64,000 nucleotides of DNA from Cellulomonas sp. RIT-PI-Y (GCF_025642745.1 NZ_JANZKP010000006.1:40943-104942); one strand, 5' to 3'; shown: positions 17,566 through 26,977, counted from the first letter of the stretch. The notes: a model not told the origin generated them from the sequence alone. Numbers and translations: made by a program.

Positions 17566-19884
17566 GTGCAGCCGTTGACCAGCAGTGAGGTGGCCGACCG
17601 CGTCCGCCGGGGCGAGATAAACCGGGTCGAGCGGGTGACCAGCCGTCGTACGCGCGACATCGTGGTCGCGAACGTCGTCACCCGGGTCAACGCGATCTAC
17701 TTCGTGCTGTTCTGCGTCGTCGCGTCCACCGGCCACTGGATCGACGGGCTGTTCGGTCTGCTGATCGTGGTCAACAGCGGGGTCGGGATGGTGCAGGAGA
17801 TCCGCGCGAAGCGGACCCTGGACCGGTTGGCGATCCTGAACGCGTCGACGGTGACGGTGCTGCGGGCCGAGGGCGCGGTGCCGATCGACCCGGGCGACAT
17901 CGTGGTCGACGACGTGGTCGAGGTGGCCGCGGGCGATCAGGTGCCGGTGGACGGCGAGCTGCTGGCCAGCACCGGGCTCGAGGTGGACGAGTCGCTGCTG
18001 ACCGGGGAGTCGGACGCGCTGGCCCCGGAGGTGGGTGCGGCGCTGCTGTCGGGGAGCCTGGTGGTCGCGGGCAGCGGTCTGCTGCGGGCGACCCGGGTGG
18101 GCGATCAGGCTTACGCCGCGCAGCTGGCCCGGGAGGCGGCGACCTACTCGACGCCGTCGTCGGGGCTGCGGGCCGGGATCGACACGATCCTGAGGTACCT
18201 GACCTGGGTGCTGATCCCGGTCGGTGCGCTGATGATCTGGAATCAGCTGACCCGGACGGAGCTGCCGCTGGGCGACGCGCTGCGCGGGATGGTGGCCGCC
18301 CTGGTGCCGATGGTGCCGGAGGGGCTGGTGCTGATGACCAGCGTGGCGATGGCGGTCGGGGTGATCCGGCTCGGTCAGCGTCAGTGCCTGGTGCAGGACC
18401 TGCCAGCGATGGAGGCACTGGCCCGGGTGGACGTGGTCTGCTTCGACAAGACCGGGACGCTGACCGAGGACGGGATGCGGGTCCGGGAGCTGGTGGTGCT
18501 GGAGGGCGACGACGCCGAGGCACGCTCCGCCCTGGCGCTGATCGGGGCGGGCGAGAACCGGCCGAACGCGAGCATGCAGGCGATCCTGGAGGCGACCGAG
18601 CCGAACGCCGCCGAGGCGCTGGCCCGGGTGCCGTTCTCCTCGGCTCGACGGTGGGCGGCCGCACAGGTGGCCGGGACGACCTGGGCGGTGGGCGGTCCGG
18701 ATGTCCTGCTGCCCGGGCACCCGGCACTCGACCGGGCGGCGCACGAGTCGTCGCAGGGCCGTCGGGTGCTGGCACTGGTCCGGAGCGGACAGCCGCTGGC
18801 GGGGCAGTCGCTGCCCGAGGACCTGACCGCGGTCGCCCTGGTGGTCCTGGACCAGCGGGTGCGACCGGAGGCGGCGGAGACGCTGCGGTTCTTCGACGAG
18901 CAGGGGGTCACGCTCAAGGTGATCTCCGGCGATGCACCGGTGGCGGTCGGCGCGGTGGCGGCGCAGGTCGGGCTGGAGTCGTCGGTGACGGTGGACGGGC
19001 GGGACCTGCCGGAGGACGTCGCGGAGCTGGGTCGGGTCGCGGCGGGATCGAGCGTGTTCGGCCGGGTGCGTCCCGACCAGAAGCGCGAGCTGGTCCGGGC
19101 CCTGACCGACCGGGGCCACACGGTCGCGATGACCGGCGACGGGGTGAACGACGTGCTGGCCATGAAGGAGGCGGACGTCGGGGTGGCGATGGGCGGCGGC
19201 AGCCCGGCGGCGCGTGCGGTGGCCCGCCTGGTGCTGCTGGACTCCTCGTTCGCGACCCTGCCGTTCGTGGTGGCCGAGGGACGCCGGGTGGTGGCGAACA
19301 TCGAGCGTGTCGCCACCCTGTTCCTGTCCAAGACGGTCTACTCGGTGCTGCTCGCGCTGGTGGTCGCGGTGACCGCGCTGCCGTTCCCGCTGCTCCCCCG
19401 GCACGTCACCCTGATCGCCTGGTTCACCATCGGCATCCCGGCGGCGGTGCTCGCGCTGGCACCCAACCGGGAGCCCGCCCGGGACGGGTTCGTGGCCCGG
19501 GTGCTGACCGCGGCGGTGCCCGGCGGGGTGGCGGTGGCGGTGTCCGCCTACGGGGCGTACGCGGTGGCCAGGTCGGTGATCGGCACCGGTCCCGGCGACG
19601 CGGTGCTGACCGCGACGGCGGCGTTCCTGGCCCTGGTGGTGGTGGCCTTCGACATCCTGATCGACGTGGCCCGGCCGTTGCAGGCGTGGAAGGTCGGCCT
19701 GCTGGTGGCGATGATCGGGGCGATGGCCGCGGTCGTGGCGATCCCGCTCGGCCAGCGACTGTTCCAGCTGGATCCGACCGACGGCCGGGTGCTGATGATC
19801 GCGGGGGCGGCCGCGGTGGTGGGGCTGGTGCTGCGCCGGGTGGCACGGGTCGTGGTCGGGCTGGTGCTGGCCCGGCGGGGCTGA
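17566..19884 (+). CDS. ctpE: P-type cation ATPase, CtpE-like (calcium)
   Basis: A 772-residue P-type ATPase of the inner membrane. Visible landmarks in order are the actuator loop LLTGES, the helix-4 block MVPEGLVLMTSVAMAVGVIRLG, the phosphorylation site CFDKTGT (Asp about 294), and the hinge MTGDGVNDVLAMKEADVG. C-terminal membrane helices follow. The VPEGL block and the adjoining RQCLVQDLPAMEALARVDVV closely resemble mycobacterial CtpE, a calcium uptake ATPase. There is no N-terminal metal-binding CxxC domain, which argues against a copper or zinc pump. Calcium specificity is inferred from similarity only. The start is a leaderless GTG. Confidence 0.88.
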   Translation: MQPLTSSEVADRVRRGEINRVERVTSRRTRDIVVANVVTRVNAIYFVLFCVVASTGHWIDGLFGLLIVVNSGVGMVQEIRAKRTLDRLAILNASTVTVLRAEGAVPIDPGDIVVDDVVEVAAGDQVPVDGELLASTGLEVDESLLTGESDALAPEVGAALLSGSLVVAGSGLLRATRVGDQAYAAQLAREAATYSTPSSGLRAGIDTILRYLTWVLIPVGALMIWNQLTRTELPLGDALRGMVAALVPMVPEGLVLMTSVAMAVGVIRLGQRQCLVQDLPAMEALARVDVVCFDKTGTLTEDGMRVRELVVLEGDDAEARSALALIGAGENRPNASMQAILEATEPNAAEALARVPFSSARRWAAAQVAGTTWAVGGPDVLLPGHPALDRAAHESSQGRRVLALVRSGQPLAGQSLPEDLTAVALVVLDQRVRPEAAETLRFFDEQGVTLKVISGDAPVAVGAVAAQVGLESSVTVDGRDLPEDVAELGRVAAGSSVFGRVRPDQKRELVRALTDRGHTVAMTGDGVNDVLAMKEADVGVAMGGGSPAARAVARLVLLDSSFATLPFVVAEGRRVVANIERVATLFLSKTVYSVLLALVVAVTALPFPLLPRHVTLIAWFTIGIPAAVLALAPNREPARDGFVARVLTAAVPGGVAVAVSAYGAYAVARSVIGTGPGDAVLTATAAFLALVVVAFDILIDVARPLQAWKVGLLVAMIGAMAAVVAIPLGQRLFQLDPTDGRVLMIAGAAAVVGLVLRRVARVVVGLVLARRG

Positions 19885-19946
19885 GGCGGCTCGCGGCGCA
19901 CCACCCGGCGGCAGACCGGGGCTCGATGGCGCTGGTCGTGGGCGCC

Positions 19947-19952
19947 TAGACT
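19947..19952 (+). promoter_or_regulatory. Candidate -10 box for the 65-residue gene
   Basis: TAGACT, with a predicted start about 24 nt upstream of the ATG at 19983. Unlike neighbouring leaderless genes, this leader contains an AAGGGGG ribosome binding site. Confidence 0.4.
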
Positions 19953-19982
19953 CGACCCGACCAACCGCGAAGGGGGCACAGC

Positions 19983-20180
19983 ATGGGCGTGATCGGTGAG
20001 GCCGACGACGGCACCACCCGGGCGCTGCTGAGCGTGTTCGGCCCGGCGCAGATCGGCGACCCGCTGGCCCCGGACCGGGACGTGCCGGACGAGGACCGCG
20101 AGCGCGACCGGGCGTTGCAGGACGGGTTCGTCCGGGTGGTCGGCGCGGACGGCCGTTCGTACCTGGTGCCGCGGGGCTAG
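19983..20180 (+). CDS. Small hypothetical protein, 65 residues
   Basis: I do not recognise this protein. It is acidic, with a charged middle (DRDVPDEDRERDRALQDGF) and a C-terminal FVRVVGADGRSYLVPRG that looks like a short beta-hairpin. There is no signal peptide or membrane helix. AAGGGGG upstream of the ATG, and a TANNNT box before that, support it as real. Its TAG overlaps the convergent HAD gene's TAG in the palindrome CTAG, so the two genes share four bases. Confidence 0.6.
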   Translation: MGVIGEADDGTTRALLSVFGPAQIGDPLAPDRDVPDEDRERDRALQDGFVRVVGADGRSYLVPRG

Positions 20181-21031
20181 CGGGCCTCGATCAGCCCGAG
20201 CTCGACGAACGCGGTGGCCAGTCCCTCGTGCTTCGGACCGGGCGCGGTGCGGTCCGCGACCGCCAGCGCGGACGGGTCGCCGCCCTCGATGCCGACGCCG
20301 ATCCCGGCGAACTCCAGCATCTCCAGGTCGTTCAGGCCGTCGCCGAACGCGATCGTGTCCTCACGCGGGACGCCCAGGTGCGCGATGACGTCCCGGATGC
20401 CGACCGACTTGTCGACCGCGGCGACGTAGATCTCGCCCGCGCGGTCGCCCAGGCCCGGGATCGAGCTGGGCAGTGCGGCGATCTCCGGCCCCATCTCGAC
20501 CGCCAGTTCGGTGACCGTGACCGGGGAGTCGAAGCAGGTGATCTTGGCGAAGGACGCGGTCGACAGGTCGGCGTCCGCGGTCAGCCCGTCCAGGATGTCC
20601 AGCGGCCCCTCGTGCCGGGACTCCTCCGGGTCGACCGCCATCCGGGCGGACCAGGCGGCGCGCAGCCGCTCCTTCACGTCCGGCGGGCCGTACAGCGCGT
20701 CCGGCGCCTCCAGCACGTAGGCCGCGTCGTGCCGGGTCAGCACCTCGACCGCGTGTGCCGCGATCCCCGGCGGGAACCGGCGGTCGGCGAGCAGCTCGCC
20801 GCCGACCTCCACGTAGCCGCCGGCGCTGGCCACGATGCCGTCGAACCCGGCCGCCAGGATGCGCTCGGGCAGCATGGACTTGGGCCGGCCGGTGCACAGC
20901 AGCACCAGGTGTCCGGCGGCGCGGGCGGCCCGGACCGCGGCGACATGGCCCGGGGGCACGTCACCGTGGTCGGCGAAGGTGCCGTCCACATCGAGGAAGA
21001 TGATCCGGCGGTGTGCGGGGTTCCCAGTCAT
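20177..21031 (-). CDS. HAD-superfamily phosphatase, Cof type
   Basis: A 284-residue HAD-IIB hydrolase. Motif I is FLDVDGTFADHG, motif II LLCTGRPKSM, and motif IV AFGDGLNDLEMLEFAG. A cap domain lies between motifs II and III, as in Cof/YbiV-type enzymes that dephosphorylate sugar phosphates or related metabolites. The substrate is unknown. The start at 21031 (MTGNPAHRR) is chosen because motif I follows at the usual distance and a TANNNT box lies 8 nt upstream. The gene is convergent with the 65-residue gene. Confidence 0.88.
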   Translation of the reverse strand: MTGNPAHRRIIFLDVDGTFADHGDVPPGHVAAVRAARAAGHLVLLCTGRPKSMLPERILAAGFDGIVASAGGYVEVGGELLADRRFPPGIAAHAVEVLTRHDAAYVLEAPDALYGPPDVKERLRAAWSARMAVDPEESRHEGPLDILDGLTADADLSTASFAKITCFDSPVTVTELAVEMGPEIAALPSSIPGLGDRAGEIYVAAVDKSVGIRDVIAHLGVPREDTIAFGDGLNDLEMLEFAGIGVGIEGGDPSALAVADRTAPGPKHEGLATAFVELGLIEAR

Positions 21032-21039
21032 CGAGGCCG

Positions 21040-21045
21040 ACCCTA
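21040..21045 (-). promoter_or_regulatory. Leaderless -10 box for the HAD gene
   Basis: TAGGGT on the minus strand ends 8 nt before the ATG at 21031. It lies in the short gap after the GH43 gene and could give the phosphatase its own promoter. Confidence 0.4.
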
Positions 21046-21066
21046 TCGTGCCCCGCGGAGCAATCC

Positions 21067-22728
21067 TTACCGGGCGGTCGACAGTGGGCGGTAGCTGAGC
21101 CGGACGCGGACCGTGCTCGGCGCGGGCTGACCTGCGGGGGCACGACCGGCCGTGTCTCCGCGCACCGTGGCCGTCTTCGTGGCCGTCGCCGTGGTCGTGG
21201 CCGTCACGTACGGTCCGATCCACAGGCCGAGGAATCCACCCGCCGCGACCGAGTCCAGGTCGCGACCGTCCGCGACCGCGATCTCGCTCAGATGGTCGAG
21301 GTCGGGTCCGGACAGCAGGGCGTACTCCTGGCCGCGGGTCCGCAGCACCAGGGTGTTCCCCGCCGGGCCGGCGCCGAGCTCTTCGGGCTCCCCCGCCCGG
21401 ACCAGCACCGCCCGGGTCACGGTGCCGTCGGTGAGCAGGGTCAGGTGGTCGGTCTCGGACTGCCGCACCGCCAGCCCGGCCCAGGTCCCCGGTGCGAGGC
21501 CGGCGGCGACGCTGACGACGACCTCGCAGTCCTGATGCCGCTGCCGCACGCCGAGGAACGACGACGGCTCGGTGTCGGCGAGCGTGGTCGTGCGGGCCGG
21601 CAGCAGCCAGTCGTCGCCGTCGGGGGTGGCCAGGTCGGTCGGCAGGTGCCGGGGCGCGCACCACGCCGGGTCGTCGGCCGGCACCACCGCGGGGCCGTCC
21701 GATACCGGCACCGCGCCGGCGGCGTCGGTTCGGTACAACGGCGGCGAGTTCGGCACCCGGGCGACCGAACTCACGGCCGAAATACCGAAGTCGGTGCGGG
21801 CGGACGCGGCGGGAGCGGACGCGGCGAACGGGACCTCGACCTCGCGGGGCACCCGGCCCTCCCCCGGCGCGAAGACCGGCCAGCCGTCCTGCCAGGTCAC
21901 CGGGACCAGGAACGTCTCGCGGCCCAGGTTGTGGTGGAAGCCGCCGTACGGCCGCACGCCGAGCAGCAGCGCCCACCAGGAGCCGTCGACCGCCTGCACC
22001 AGGTCGGCGTGACCGACGGCGGCCACGTCCACGTCCCGGCCGAGGTGCCGATGGGTGAGCACCGGGTTGGCCGGATCGCCGAGGTAGGGGCCGGTGACGC
22101 GGTCGGCGCGGGCCACGACGACGGCGTGGTGGAACTCGGTGCCGCCCTCCGCGGTGAGCAGGTAGTACTGCCCGTCGATCCGGTAGAGGTGTGGGCCCTC
22201 GGACCAGACGGCACCGCGCACCGCGCCGGTCCAGAGCACGTGCTCCGGTCCGACCAGGGCGCCGTCGACCAGCTCGCGCAGCCAGATCTCGGTCTGGCCG
22301 TCCCACTCCGGGTCGGCGGCCGGGCGGGTGGCGTGGAACCAGACCCGGCCGTCGTCGTCGACGAACAGGGACGGGTCGATGCCCTCCCCCGCCAGCCACA
22401 TCGGTGCGGACCACGGACCGGCGGCGTCCTCGGCGGTGAGCAGGAAGTGCCCGCCCGCGTCGACCGCGGTGCAGACCAGCCAGAACCGGCCGTCGTGATG
22501 CCGCAGGGTCGGCGCATACAGCCCGCGCGAGGACCCCACCCCCGCCAGGTCGAGCCGGTCGGTCACCGCATGACCGACCGGCTCCCAGTGCACCAGGTCC
22601 CGGCTGCGGTGGACCGGCAGCCCGGGCAGGTACTCGAAGGTCGAGTTGACCACGTAGAACCACTCCCCGACCCGGCACACGCTCGGGTCGGGGTAGCAGC
22701 CGGCCAGCACCGGGTTGGCGACCCTCAC
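21067..22728 (-). CDS. GH43 beta-xylosidase/arabinofuranosidase
   Basis: A 553-residue five-blade beta-propeller glycosidase without a signal peptide, so probably cytosolic. The catalytic base Asp is at residue 14 (NPVLAGCYPDPSV), the pKa-modulating Asp in GEGIDPSLFVDDDG, and the acid Glu in VWSEGPHLYR. A C-terminal beta-sandwich, as in XynB-type enzymes, begins after about residue 345. The GTG at 22728 overlaps the GH3 stop (GTGA). The linker between the domains (residues about 311-333) is encoded by a palindromic element also found in the UbiA gene at 51.4 kb. Last gene of the xyloside operon; removes xylose or arabinose from imported oligosaccharides. Confidence 0.9.
   Translation of the reverse strand: MRVANPVLAGCYPDPSVCRVGEWFYVVNSTFEYLPGLPVHRSRDLVHWEPVGHAVTDRLDLAGVGSSRGLYAPTLRHHDGRFWLVCTAVDAGGHFLLTAEDAAGPWSAPMWLAGEGIDPSLFVDDDGRVWFHATRPAADPEWDGQTEIWLRELVDGALVGPEHVLWTGAVRGAVWSEGPHLYRIDGQYYLLTAEGGTEFHHAVVVARADRVTGPYLGDPANPVLTHRHLGRDVDVAAVGHADLVQAVDGSWWALLLGVRPYGGFHHNLGRETFLVPVTWQDGWPVFAPGEGRVPREVEVPFAASAPAASARTDFGISAVSSVARVPNSPPLYRTDAAGAVPVSDGPAVVPADDPAWCAPRHLPTDLATPDGDDWLLPARTTTLADTEPSSFLGVRQRHQDCEVVVSVAAGLAPGTWAGLAVRQSETDHLTLLTDGTVTRAVLVRAGEPEELGAGPAGNTLVLRTRGQEYALLSGPDLDHLSEIAVADGRDLDSVAAGGFLGLWIGPYVTATTTATATKTATVRGDTAGRAPAGQPAPSTVRVRLSYRPLSTAR
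21729..21798. repeat. Intragenic palindromic element, copy 1 (in GH43)
   Basis: About 70 bp matching the copy at 51391-51460 ungapped at about 79% by eye. Shared blocks include TCGGTACA, CGAGTTCGG, GACCGAACT and TACCGAA. It is a degenerate palindrome here. In the GH43 frame it encodes FGISAVSSVARVPNSPPLYR, a stretch unlike the flanking protein and located between two domains. Only two copies were found in the window. Confidence 0.75.
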
Positions 22729-25133
22729 GCGGGCTCCGGCACCGTCGCGCGCGAGACCCGGACCAGTCGGCCGTCCGCGGCGGTGACCGGGTACACGTCA
22801 CCGTCGATCGTCAGCCGGGCACGGGTGGTGGCCGTACCGGGCACCACCCGGGCCGCGCTCGCCCGGTGATTGGTGATGGTGCCGGAAGTGGTGTCCCGTG
22901 CGGCGTCGGTGCCTCCACCGGCGGCCGCCGCGTGGTCGCCGACCCACACGTCCACGTCGCCGGGCTCCACGATCCGGGTCATCGACCGGTCGCTGAACGC
23001 CAGCCGCGCGGTCGGCACCACGAACCGCAGCCGCACGGACTCCCCCGGCTCCAGCGCCACCCGGTGGTAGCCCACCAGCTGGGCGACCGGTCGCACCACC
23101 GAGCCGTGCAGGTCCTGGCCGTAGAGCTGCACCACGTCCTGTCCGGCGCGGTCGCCGGTGTTGGTCACGGTGACCTCGGCGGCGAACTCCCCGCCCGCGT
23201 CGACCCGCTCGTCCACCACCAGATCGGTGTGCGCGAAGGTCGTGTACGACAGGCCGAAGCCGAACGGCCGCACCGGGGTGGAGTCCGCGGAGGTCACGTC
23301 GGACGGCCCGCCGAGCACCGGCTGCAGGTAGCTGAACGGCTGCGCGCCCGCGGACCGGGGCAGGCTGACCGGCAGCCGCCCGGAGGGGTTGACCGCGCCG
23401 GTGAGGATGTCCGCGATCGCCAGGCCGCCCCCCTCACCGGGGAAGAACGCCTGCAGCACGGCCGCCGGTCGCGGGCCGTCGCCGAGCGCCCAGTCCAGGA
23501 CGTAGGGGCGACCGGTGAGCAGCACCAGCACCACCGGGGTGCCGGTGGCCACCAGCTCCTCGACCAGTCGGCGCTGCACGCCGGGCAGGTCCAGGGACTC
23601 GGCGTCGTTGCCCTCGCCGACGGTGCCCCGCCCGAACAGCCCGGCCTGGTCGCCGACCACCACCACGGCGACCTCGGCGGCCCGGGCGGCGGCGATCGCC
23701 TCGTCGAACCCGGCGGTGTCTTCCCCCTCCACCGTGCAGCCCTCGACCACGGTCAGGTCCACGCCGGTCCGGCGCAGGGCCTCGGCGACGGTGGGCGCGT
23801 CGATGCCGATCGGCACCTCCGGGTACATCGGCAGCACGTGGTTGGCGAAGGCGTAGCAGCCCATCAGCGCGTCGGCCCGGTCGGCGTTCGGACCGATCAC
23901 CGCGACCCGGGCGGCCCGCAGCGGCAGCACGCCGTCGTTGCTGAGCAGCACCACCGACTCCTCGGCCAGCTCCCGGGCGATCGCGCGGTGCTCCGCGGAG
24001 TCCAGGTCCAGCTCGGTCGGCGGGTCGTCGGCGTAGGCGCCCGGGTCGAGCAGACCGAGCTCCTCCTTCTGGGCCAGCACCCGCAGCACGGCCCGGTCCA
24101 CGACCCCCTCGTCCGCGAGTCCGGCGCGGATCCGCTCGGCCAGGGGTGCCAGGTAGGCGTCGCCGGTCGGCAGCTCGACGTCGATCCCGGCGGTCAGCGC
24201 CAGCTCGGCGGCCTCGCCACGGTCGGCTGCCACCCGGTGCATGACCTCCAGGAAGGCGACCGCGAAGTAGTCGGCGACCACCACCCCGTCGAATCCCCAG
24301 TCCTCGCGCAGCACGCCGGTCAGGTAGGCGTCCGAGGCGGCCATCGGCACCCCGTCCAGGTCGACGTAGGCGTTCATCACCGAGCGGGCGCCGCCGTCCC
24401 GGACCGCCATCTCGAACGGGGGCAGCAGCACGTCGGCCACCTCCCGCGGTCCGATGCTCACCGGCGCGTGGTTCCGCCCGGCGTGCGAGGCGGAGTACCC
24501 GACGAAGTGCTTCAGCGTCGCGTGCACCCCGGCGTCCTGGATGCCGCGCACGTAGGCGGTGCCGACGGTGCCGACCAGGTACGGGTCCTCGGCGATGCAC
24601 TCGTCCACCCGGCCCCAGCGCGGGTCACGGATCACGTCCAGCACCGGGGACAGTCCCTGGTGCACGCCGAGCTGCCGCATGGACGCGCCGATCGCGTGCC
24701 CGGCCCTCTCGACCAGGTCCGGGTCGAAGCTCGCCCCCCAGGCCAGCGGCGTCGGGTAGGTCGCTGCCTGCCAGGCGGCCAGCCCGGTCAGGCACTCCTC
24801 GTGCACCAGCGCGGGGATGCCCAGCCGGGTCTCGCGCTGGAGCCGGCGCTGCTCGGCCCACAGCCAGGCGGCCCGCTCGGCGGGATCCACCGGCCGGGTG
24901 CCGTAGACCCGGGTGTAGTGACCGATGCCGTGCCGCGTGACCTGGGCCAGCTCGCTCGACTGCTGCTGGCCGGCCGCCATCTCGGACTGCATCGGGGCGA
25001 CCGTGCCGTTCTGGTCGATCCAGTAGCCGACGATCTGGGCGAGCTTCTCCTCCAGCGTCATCGCGGCGTGCAGATCGCGGACGCGCTGGGAGACGACGGG
25101 CATGGCACGCATGGGCAGTTCTCTCTCGGTCAT
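22725..25133 (-). CDS. GH3 family beta-glycosidase (probable beta-xylosidase)
   Basis: An 802-residue GH3 enzyme with no signal peptide. The N-terminal TIM barrel carries the substrate loop KHFVGYSASHAGRNHAPVS and the nucleophile Asp in GFDGVVVADYFAV. The second alpha/beta sandwich has RVAVIGPNADRADALMGCYA, and a C-terminal fibronectin-III-like domain carries RPFGFGLSYTTF and a PGESVRLRFVV block. The YFAV context after the nucleophile, in place of the common SDW, and the GH43 partner point to xylosides. The ATG at 25133 lies 6 nt after the permease stop with GAAGGG upstream. Confidence 0.9.
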   Translation of the reverse strand: MTERELPMRAMPVVSQRVRDLHAAMTLEEKLAQIVGYWIDQNGTVAPMQSEMAAGQQQSSELAQVTRHGIGHYTRVYGTRPVDPAERAAWLWAEQRRLQRETRLGIPALVHEECLTGLAAWQAATYPTPLAWGASFDPDLVERAGHAIGASMRQLGVHQGLSPVLDVIRDPRWGRVDECIAEDPYLVGTVGTAYVRGIQDAGVHATLKHFVGYSASHAGRNHAPVSIGPREVADVLLPPFEMAVRDGGARSVMNAYVDLDGVPMAASDAYLTGVLREDWGFDGVVVADYFAVAFLEVMHRVAADRGEAAELALTAGIDVELPTGDAYLAPLAERIRAGLADEGVVDRAVLRVLAQKEELGLLDPGAYADDPPTELDLDSAEHRAIARELAEESVVLLSNDGVLPLRAARVAVIGPNADRADALMGCYAFANHVLPMYPEVPIGIDAPTVAEALRRTGVDLTVVEGCTVEGEDTAGFDEAIAAARAAEVAVVVVGDQAGLFGRGTVGEGNDAESLDLPGVQRRLVEELVATGTPVVLVLLTGRPYVLDWALGDGPRPAAVLQAFFPGEGGGLAIADILTGAVNPSGRLPVSLPRSAGAQPFSYLQPVLGGPSDVTSADSTPVRPFGFGLSYTTFAHTDLVVDERVDAGGEFAAEVTVTNTGDRAGQDVVQLYGQDLHGSVVRPVAQLVGYHRVALEPGESVRLRFVVPTARLAFSDRSMTRIVEPGDVDVWVGDHAAAAGGGTDAARDTTSGTITNHRASAARVVPGTATTRARLTIDGDVYPVTAADGRLVRVSRATVPEPA

Positions 25134-25139
25134 GGGTGG

Positions 25140-26009
25140 TCAGCCCTTCACGGCGCCGGTGAGGCCACCGACGATCCGGCGCTCGAACAGGGAGAAGAAG
25201 ATCAGCGCGGGGATCATCGACAGCGAGGTGAAGGCCAGCACCCGGGCGGTGTCCACCGAGTACTCCGAGGCGAAGGCCTGCACACCGAGCGGCAGGGTGA
25301 AGGACGAGGAGTCGTTCAGGATGAACAGCGGCAGCATGTAGCTGTTCCAGCTGGCCACGAAGGCGAGGATGCCGACCGTCACCACGCCGGGGACGGACAG
25401 CGGCAGCACCATCCGGACGAAGAAGCCCAGTCGGCTCGCCCCGTCGATCGCGGCGGCCTCCTCCAGCTCCTTGGGGATGGCGGCCAGGAACGGCACCAGG
25501 ATGATCACGGCCTGCGGCAGCGCGAAGGCGATCTGCGGCAGGATGATCCCGGCCAGCGAGTTCATCAGGCCGAGGTCCTTGATCAGGATGTACAGCGGCG
25601 TGATCGCGACCGTCATCGGGAACATCAGACCGGCGGCGAACAGCGCGTACATCGCCCCGCGTCCGGCGAACCGGTAACGGGCCAGGACGAAGCTGACCAT
25701 GAGACCCAGCACCACCACTCCGGCGGTGGTGCCCAGACCGGCGACCGTCGAGTTGCCGACCTGCTGCCAGAACCCGGAGGAGGACAGCACCTCGGCGAAG
25801 TTGGTCAGCTTCCAGGTCGACGGCAGCCCGGACGGGTCCGAGGTGATCTCCGAGTTGGTCCGGAAGCCGCCCAGGATGATGTAGACCACCGGGGCGATGC
25901 ACAGGCCGACGAACAGCCACGCCACCACGTAGACCATCGGGTTGACCCGGCTGACCGGGCCGCGGGTGCGGGTGCGGGGCAGCCGCCCGGCCGCCGTGAT
26001 CGCCGCCAT
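25140..26009 (-). CDS. Sugar ABC transporter permease, MalG type
   Basis: A 289-residue inner-membrane permease with about six helices. The EAA loop that contacts the ATPase reads ELEEAAAIDGASRLGFFVRMVLPLSVPG. Its ATG at 26009 shares one base with the stop of the first permease gene (TGATG). It works with the MalF-type partner and the lipoprotein upstream. No ATPase is encoded here; actinobacterial CUT1 importers commonly share a single MsmK-type ATPase encoded elsewhere. Confidence 0.93.
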   Translation of the reverse strand: MAAITAAGRLPRTRTRGPVSRVNPMVYVVAWLFVGLCIAPVVYIILGGFRTNSEITSDPSGLPSTWKLTNFAEVLSSSGFWQQVGNSTVAGLGTTAGVVVLGLMVSFVLARYRFAGRGAMYALFAAGLMFPMTVAITPLYILIKDLGLMNSLAGIILPQIAFALPQAVIILVPFLAAIPKELEEAAAIDGASRLGFFVRMVLPLSVPGVVTVGILAFVASWNSYMLPLFILNDSSSFTLPLGVQAFASEYSVDTARVLAFTSLSMIPALIFFSLFERRIVGGLTGAVKG

Positions 26010-26977
26010 CACTTCTTCCCCTCCGTCAGCGCGCCCGCGGTGTCCCGGCGGAGCACGTAGCGCTGGTAGGTCAGCGCGATGACCAGGCTGATCAGGAACA
26101 GCACGACCGCGACCGCGTTGCCGTAGCCGAAGTTCCCGGAGTTGCGGCCGTTGGTGACCATGTAGGTCGCCATGGTCGACGTCCCGGCGGTGGCCGCCAC
26201 GTACTGACCCCAGATGATGTAGACCAGGTCGAACAGCTGCAGCGAGCCGATGATCGACAGGAACGCCCAGATCCGCAGGGTCGGGCCGAGCAGCGGCAGG
26301 GTGATCCGGCGCTGGGTCTGCCAGTAGGACGCGCCGTCGATGGACGCCGCCTCGGACAGCTCCTCCGGGATGGACTGCATCCCGGCCAGGAACAGGATCA
26401 CCGCGAAGCCGATGTACTTCCAGCTGATGATCAGCATCAGCGACCAGATCGCGATCGACGGGTCGGACAGCCAGTCGGTGGTCCACGACTCCAGGCCGAT
26501 CTTGGTCAGCAGGTCGTTCACCGCACCGTTGGTCTGGAGCATCAGGCTCCACCCGGTGCCGACGATCACCTCCGAGACCACGTACGGCACGAAGATCAGC
26601 ACCCGGACCAGGCTGCGGCCGCGCATCCGCTGGTTCAGCAGCAGCGCCAGCAGCACCGCGGCCGGGCCCTGGAGCACCAGCGACGCGATCACGATGAAGC
26701 CGTTGTGCTGCAGCGCGTCGTGGAAGGTCGGGTCCCGGAGGATCGTCAGATAGTTCTTGAACCCGACGAAGTCCGTGGGGGCGCCGTAGCCCTTCCAGCT
26801 GAAGAAGCCGTAGTAGGCCGCCATCAGCACCGGGAAGATCACGAACGCGACGAAGATCAGGATCGCCGGACCGGAGAGCAGGGTGATCTCCGCGCGCTTG
26901 CGCCAGTCCGCCGACCGGCGACGCCGGGCCGGGGTCGCCGTGACCCCGGCCCGGGTGCCCTGCACCAGAGCGGTCAT
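26009..26977 (-). CDS. Sugar ABC transporter permease, MalF type
   Basis: A 322-residue permease. An Arg-rich cytoplasmic N-terminus precedes the first helix (LLSGPAILIFVAFVIFPVLM). Six helices follow, with an EAA loop ELSEAASIDGASYWQTQRRI. The ATG at 26977 overlaps the binding-protein stop (ATGA). Second gene of the xyloside uptake operon. Confidence 0.93.
   Translation of the reverse strand: MTALVQGTRAGVTATPARRRRSADWRKRAEITLLSGPAILIFVAFVIFPVLMAAYYGFFSWKGYGAPTDFVGFKNYLTILRDPTFHDALQHNGFIVIASLVLQGPAAVLLALLLNQRMRGRSLVRVLIFVPYVVSEVIVGTGWSLMLQTNGAVNDLLTKIGLESWTTDWLSDPSIAIWSLMLIISWKYIGFAVILFLAGMQSIPEELSEAASIDGASYWQTQRRITLPLLGPTLRIWAFLSIIGSLQLFDLVYIIWGQYVAATAGTSTMATYMVTNGRNSGNFGYGNAVAVVLFLISLVIALTYQRYVLRRDTAGALTEGKK

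Noticed and set aside
16942..19404. A minus-strand frame of 820 codons opposite the P-type ATPase
   Set aside because: Shadow of the ATPase and lipoprotein genes; His/Gln/Arg-rich with no motif.
22866..26060. A plus-strand open frame of over 1000 codons opposite GH3 and the permeases
   Set aside because: It is the antisense shadow of real genes in GC-rich DNA: the translation is low-complexity, rich in Gly, Arg, His and Val, with no domain, while the minus strand encodes clear families.
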